Part shown: piece by piece, positions 6,203 to 7,241 of the stretch
How the letters are laid out: the number at the start of each line of letters is the position of its first letter
Numbering within the stretch: the first letter of the stretch is position 1
DNA from: an uncultured Senegalimassilia sp.
GTDB taxonomy: Bacteria; Actinomycetota; Coriobacteriia; Coriobacteriales; Eggerthellaceae
Assembly: GCA_937925385.1 (NCBI GenBank)
Contig: CALEWN010000310.1
Span: 1-7,241 of the forward strand
Length of the DNA: 7,241 nucleotides
Direction of reading: 5' to 3'
Notes under the pieces: generated by a model
Told to the model about the DNA's origin: nothing
Database searches by the model: none
The model's input: the letters and a program-made list of their open reading frames with translations, nothing else
Position numbers and translations under genes: made by a program

Positions 6203-6205
6203 CCC
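6186..6205. promoter_or_regulatory. GGGCAT-N8-ATGCCC dyad over the metK promoter candidate
   Basis: Perfect 6-bp inverted arms (6186-6191 and 6200-6205) flank 8 bp and cover the -35 and spacer of the proposed metK promoter. It could be an operator or an RNA hairpin. No known regulator site is recognised. Confidence 0.3.
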
Positions 6206-6211
6206 TTCCCA

Positions 6212-6223
6212 CCACGCTCGTGG
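6212..6223. repeat. Short palindrome CCACG-CT-CGTGG
   Basis: Five-bp inverted arms surround 2 bp, immediately next to the 6186-6205 dyad. It is compatible with a protein-binding site. It could also be chance in GC-rich DNA. Confidence 0.25.
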
Positions 6224-6286
6224 AATAACCATATATCTGAACACGCGAACCCCGGCAACGAAGCCGGCTTCCCGCCTATGAACGAC

Positions 6287-6317
6287 GGGCCCGCCCTGCG
6301 CATCGGCGGACGAGCCC
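6287..6317 (-). terminator. GC-rich hairpin after the surface protein gene
   Basis: On the minus strand GGGC (6314-6317) and CCGCC (6305-6309), separated by a 4-nt bulge, pair with GGCGG (6291-6295) and GCCC (6287-6290) around a 9-nt loop. It lies about 50 nt beyond the surface-protein stop, where a terminator is expected before the separately controlled metK. No T-run follows, so an intrinsic terminator is not certain. Confidence 0.4.
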
Positions 6318-6364
6318 AACTTAGCTAGCATGAGTCAGAAGGGGAAGACTCCCATAGCCGGCCT

Positions 6365-7241
6365 TTAGCGGCGGCCCTTCAGCGCGCGGCGCCTCAGACG
6401 CGCGCCCAAGGCCGTAGCCGCGGCCACGATAGCCGCCACGCCGGCAGTGCCGGCAATCACGCCTGCAGCATCGCCGGTCGCAGCCAAGCTTGCAGATGTC
6501 CCGGCCTTGCCGGCGGTCGCGCTCCCGGAGCCGGCGGGGGCAACAGTGCTCTTCTGAGCACCATCGTCGGTCTTGCCGGCGCCGCTCTGCCCCTGATCGC
6601 CGCCGGAAGCCTGGTCGTCGCCGCCGGCCGAACCGCCACCGTCAGCATCGGCCTTCTTCAACGCCGCCATGGCATCGCGGATTCCCTTCTCCGCCTGGTC
6701 GATCTGCTCTTGCGTAGCCGCGCCGTCCTCCAAAAGCGCCTTGCCTGCGGCGATCTTCGCCTGCAGCGCGTTCCAGGTATCGGCAGTCCACCCCTCGTTC
6801 GTCAGCGCGCTCGCCTGCTTGACGGCCGCCTCCAAACCCGAGCGATCAGCCACCTTCGCCAAGCCGTCCATGGCAAGCTGCAGTTCGGCAGCAGCCTGGT
6901 CGTACTGGGCCTTGGTGGCATAGGGCGCGGCAAGCAACGTGTTTGCCGCCTCCAACTTGGCGGCCAGGATCTGCCAGCTGTCCGGAGTCCAGTCGGCCGG
7001 GGAAAGCTCCCCCGCCTGCGCCGCAAGCGCCGCGAGCGCCGTGGGGTCGCCTGCCGCCTCGCGCCAATCGTAGGTCAAAAGCAGGGCATCGGAATCGCCC
7101 TTGGACAGGCCCGCGAAATCGCCGTCGTTGGAGTCTCCGTACATGAGCAGGTTCAGCTGATACCCGTTCACCGCGGTGATCTGAGCAGCGTAATCGCCCG
7201 CGGAACCGCCCACGACGTCAAGCGACAAACGCTTTCCCGCC
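6365..7241 (-). CDS. Cell-surface protein with FIVAR repeats and LAATG sorting signal (C-terminal part)
   Basis: The last 291 residues are in the window; the frame stays open to the right edge, so the start lies outside. Residues 1 to about 65 are a Gly/Asp-rich segment (with VNGYQLNLLMYGDSNDGDF) that I do not recognise. Two related helical repeats follow at about 68-131 and 135-197, each with WTxD(S/T)W...L.AK and a later QYDQA or QIDQA segment. These resemble FIVAR modules, found as spacers or binding modules in surface proteins. A low-complexity Gly/Ser/Asp/Gln linker (198-251) leads to LAATG (252-256), a hydrophobic Ala/Val/Gly helix (258-280) and the basic tail RLRRRALKGRR. That is a cell-wall sorting signal; LAxTG is the motif known for class E sortases of actinobacteria. 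Ligand and function are unknown. Confidence 0.8.
   Translation of the reverse strand, partial: AGKRLSLDVVGGSAGDYAAQITAVNGYQLNLLMYGDSNDGDFAGLSKGDSDALLLTYDWREAAGDPTALAALAAQAGELSPADWTPDSWQILAAKLEAANTLLAAPYATKAQYDQAAAELQLAMDGLAKVADRSGLEAAVKQASALTNEGWTADTWNALQAKIAAGKALLEDGAATQEQIDQAEKGIRDAMAALKKADADGGGSAGGDDQASGGDQGQSGAGKTDDGAQKSTVAPAGSGSATAGKAGTSASLAATGDAAGVIAGTAGVAAIVAAATALGARLRRRALKGRR

Larger units (their letters stand above)
6023..6364. other. 342-bp gap upstream of metK
   Basis: From right to left this gap holds the end of the surface-protein transcript with a small GAGTC/GACTC inverted repeat (6332-6351) and a GC-rich hairpin (6287-6317), a CCGGC/GCCGG hairpin (6252-6267), two dyads (6212-6223 and 6186-6205), a weak promoter candidate (6174-6202), the SAM riboswitch (6035-6125) and the metK ribosome binding site. 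An 8-bp inverted pair, ATGCTAGC at 6161-6168 and GCTAGCAT at 6324-6331, flanks the middle. No coding region is convincing. Confidence 0.6.

Overview
The window is a GC-rich bacterial chromosome segment in which every gene I can support lies on the minus strand. In transcription order (right to left) these are: the C-terminal part of a sorted surface protein (7241-6365), metK (6022-4757), priA (4387-1901), rpoD (1806-553) and the 5' part of an rlmL-type rRNA methyltransferase (553-1, cut by the window edge). The actinobacterial style of RpoD, the FIVAR-repeat surface protein with a LAATG sorting signal, and the high GC suggest a member of the Actinomycetota, most likely class Coriobacteriia (Eggerthella-like gut bacteria). 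That placement is inference. No mobile element, CRISPR array, tRNA or rRNA gene was seen.

Right part (6023-7241): the surface protein ends in two FIVAR-like repeats, a Gly/Ser/Asp-rich linker, a LAATG motif, a hydrophobic helix and an Arg/Lys tail. A 342-bp gap follows, holding a GC-rich hairpin, two small dyads, a weak promoter candidate and, next to metK, a SAM-clan riboswitch (6125-6035). Its P1 helix runs into the metK Shine-Dalgarno sequence, so SAM made by MetK probably feeds back on MetK translation.

Middle (1901-4757): metK encodes SAM synthetase. A 369-bp gap rich in inverted repeats separates it from priA, the replication-restart helicase. An extended -10 sequence lies only 9 bases from the priA start codon, so its mRNA may be leaderless or nearly so.

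Left part (1-1900): rpoD (principal sigma factor) has a 94-bp leader with a candidate promoter over the priA stop codon and a terminator-shaped hairpin just before the rpoD ribosome binding site. The rpoD stop and rlmL start overlap (TAATG). A second terminator-shaped hairpin with five Ts lies inside the rlmL reading frame about 95-120 nt from its start, so much of the rpoD message could end there. The core genes are conventional. The main interest is in control elements: a P4-less SAM riboswitch with a kink-turn, two terminator-like hairpins bracketing rpoD, and the structured metK-priA gap. RlmL and MetK are also linked functionally, since the methyltransferase uses the SAM that MetK makes.
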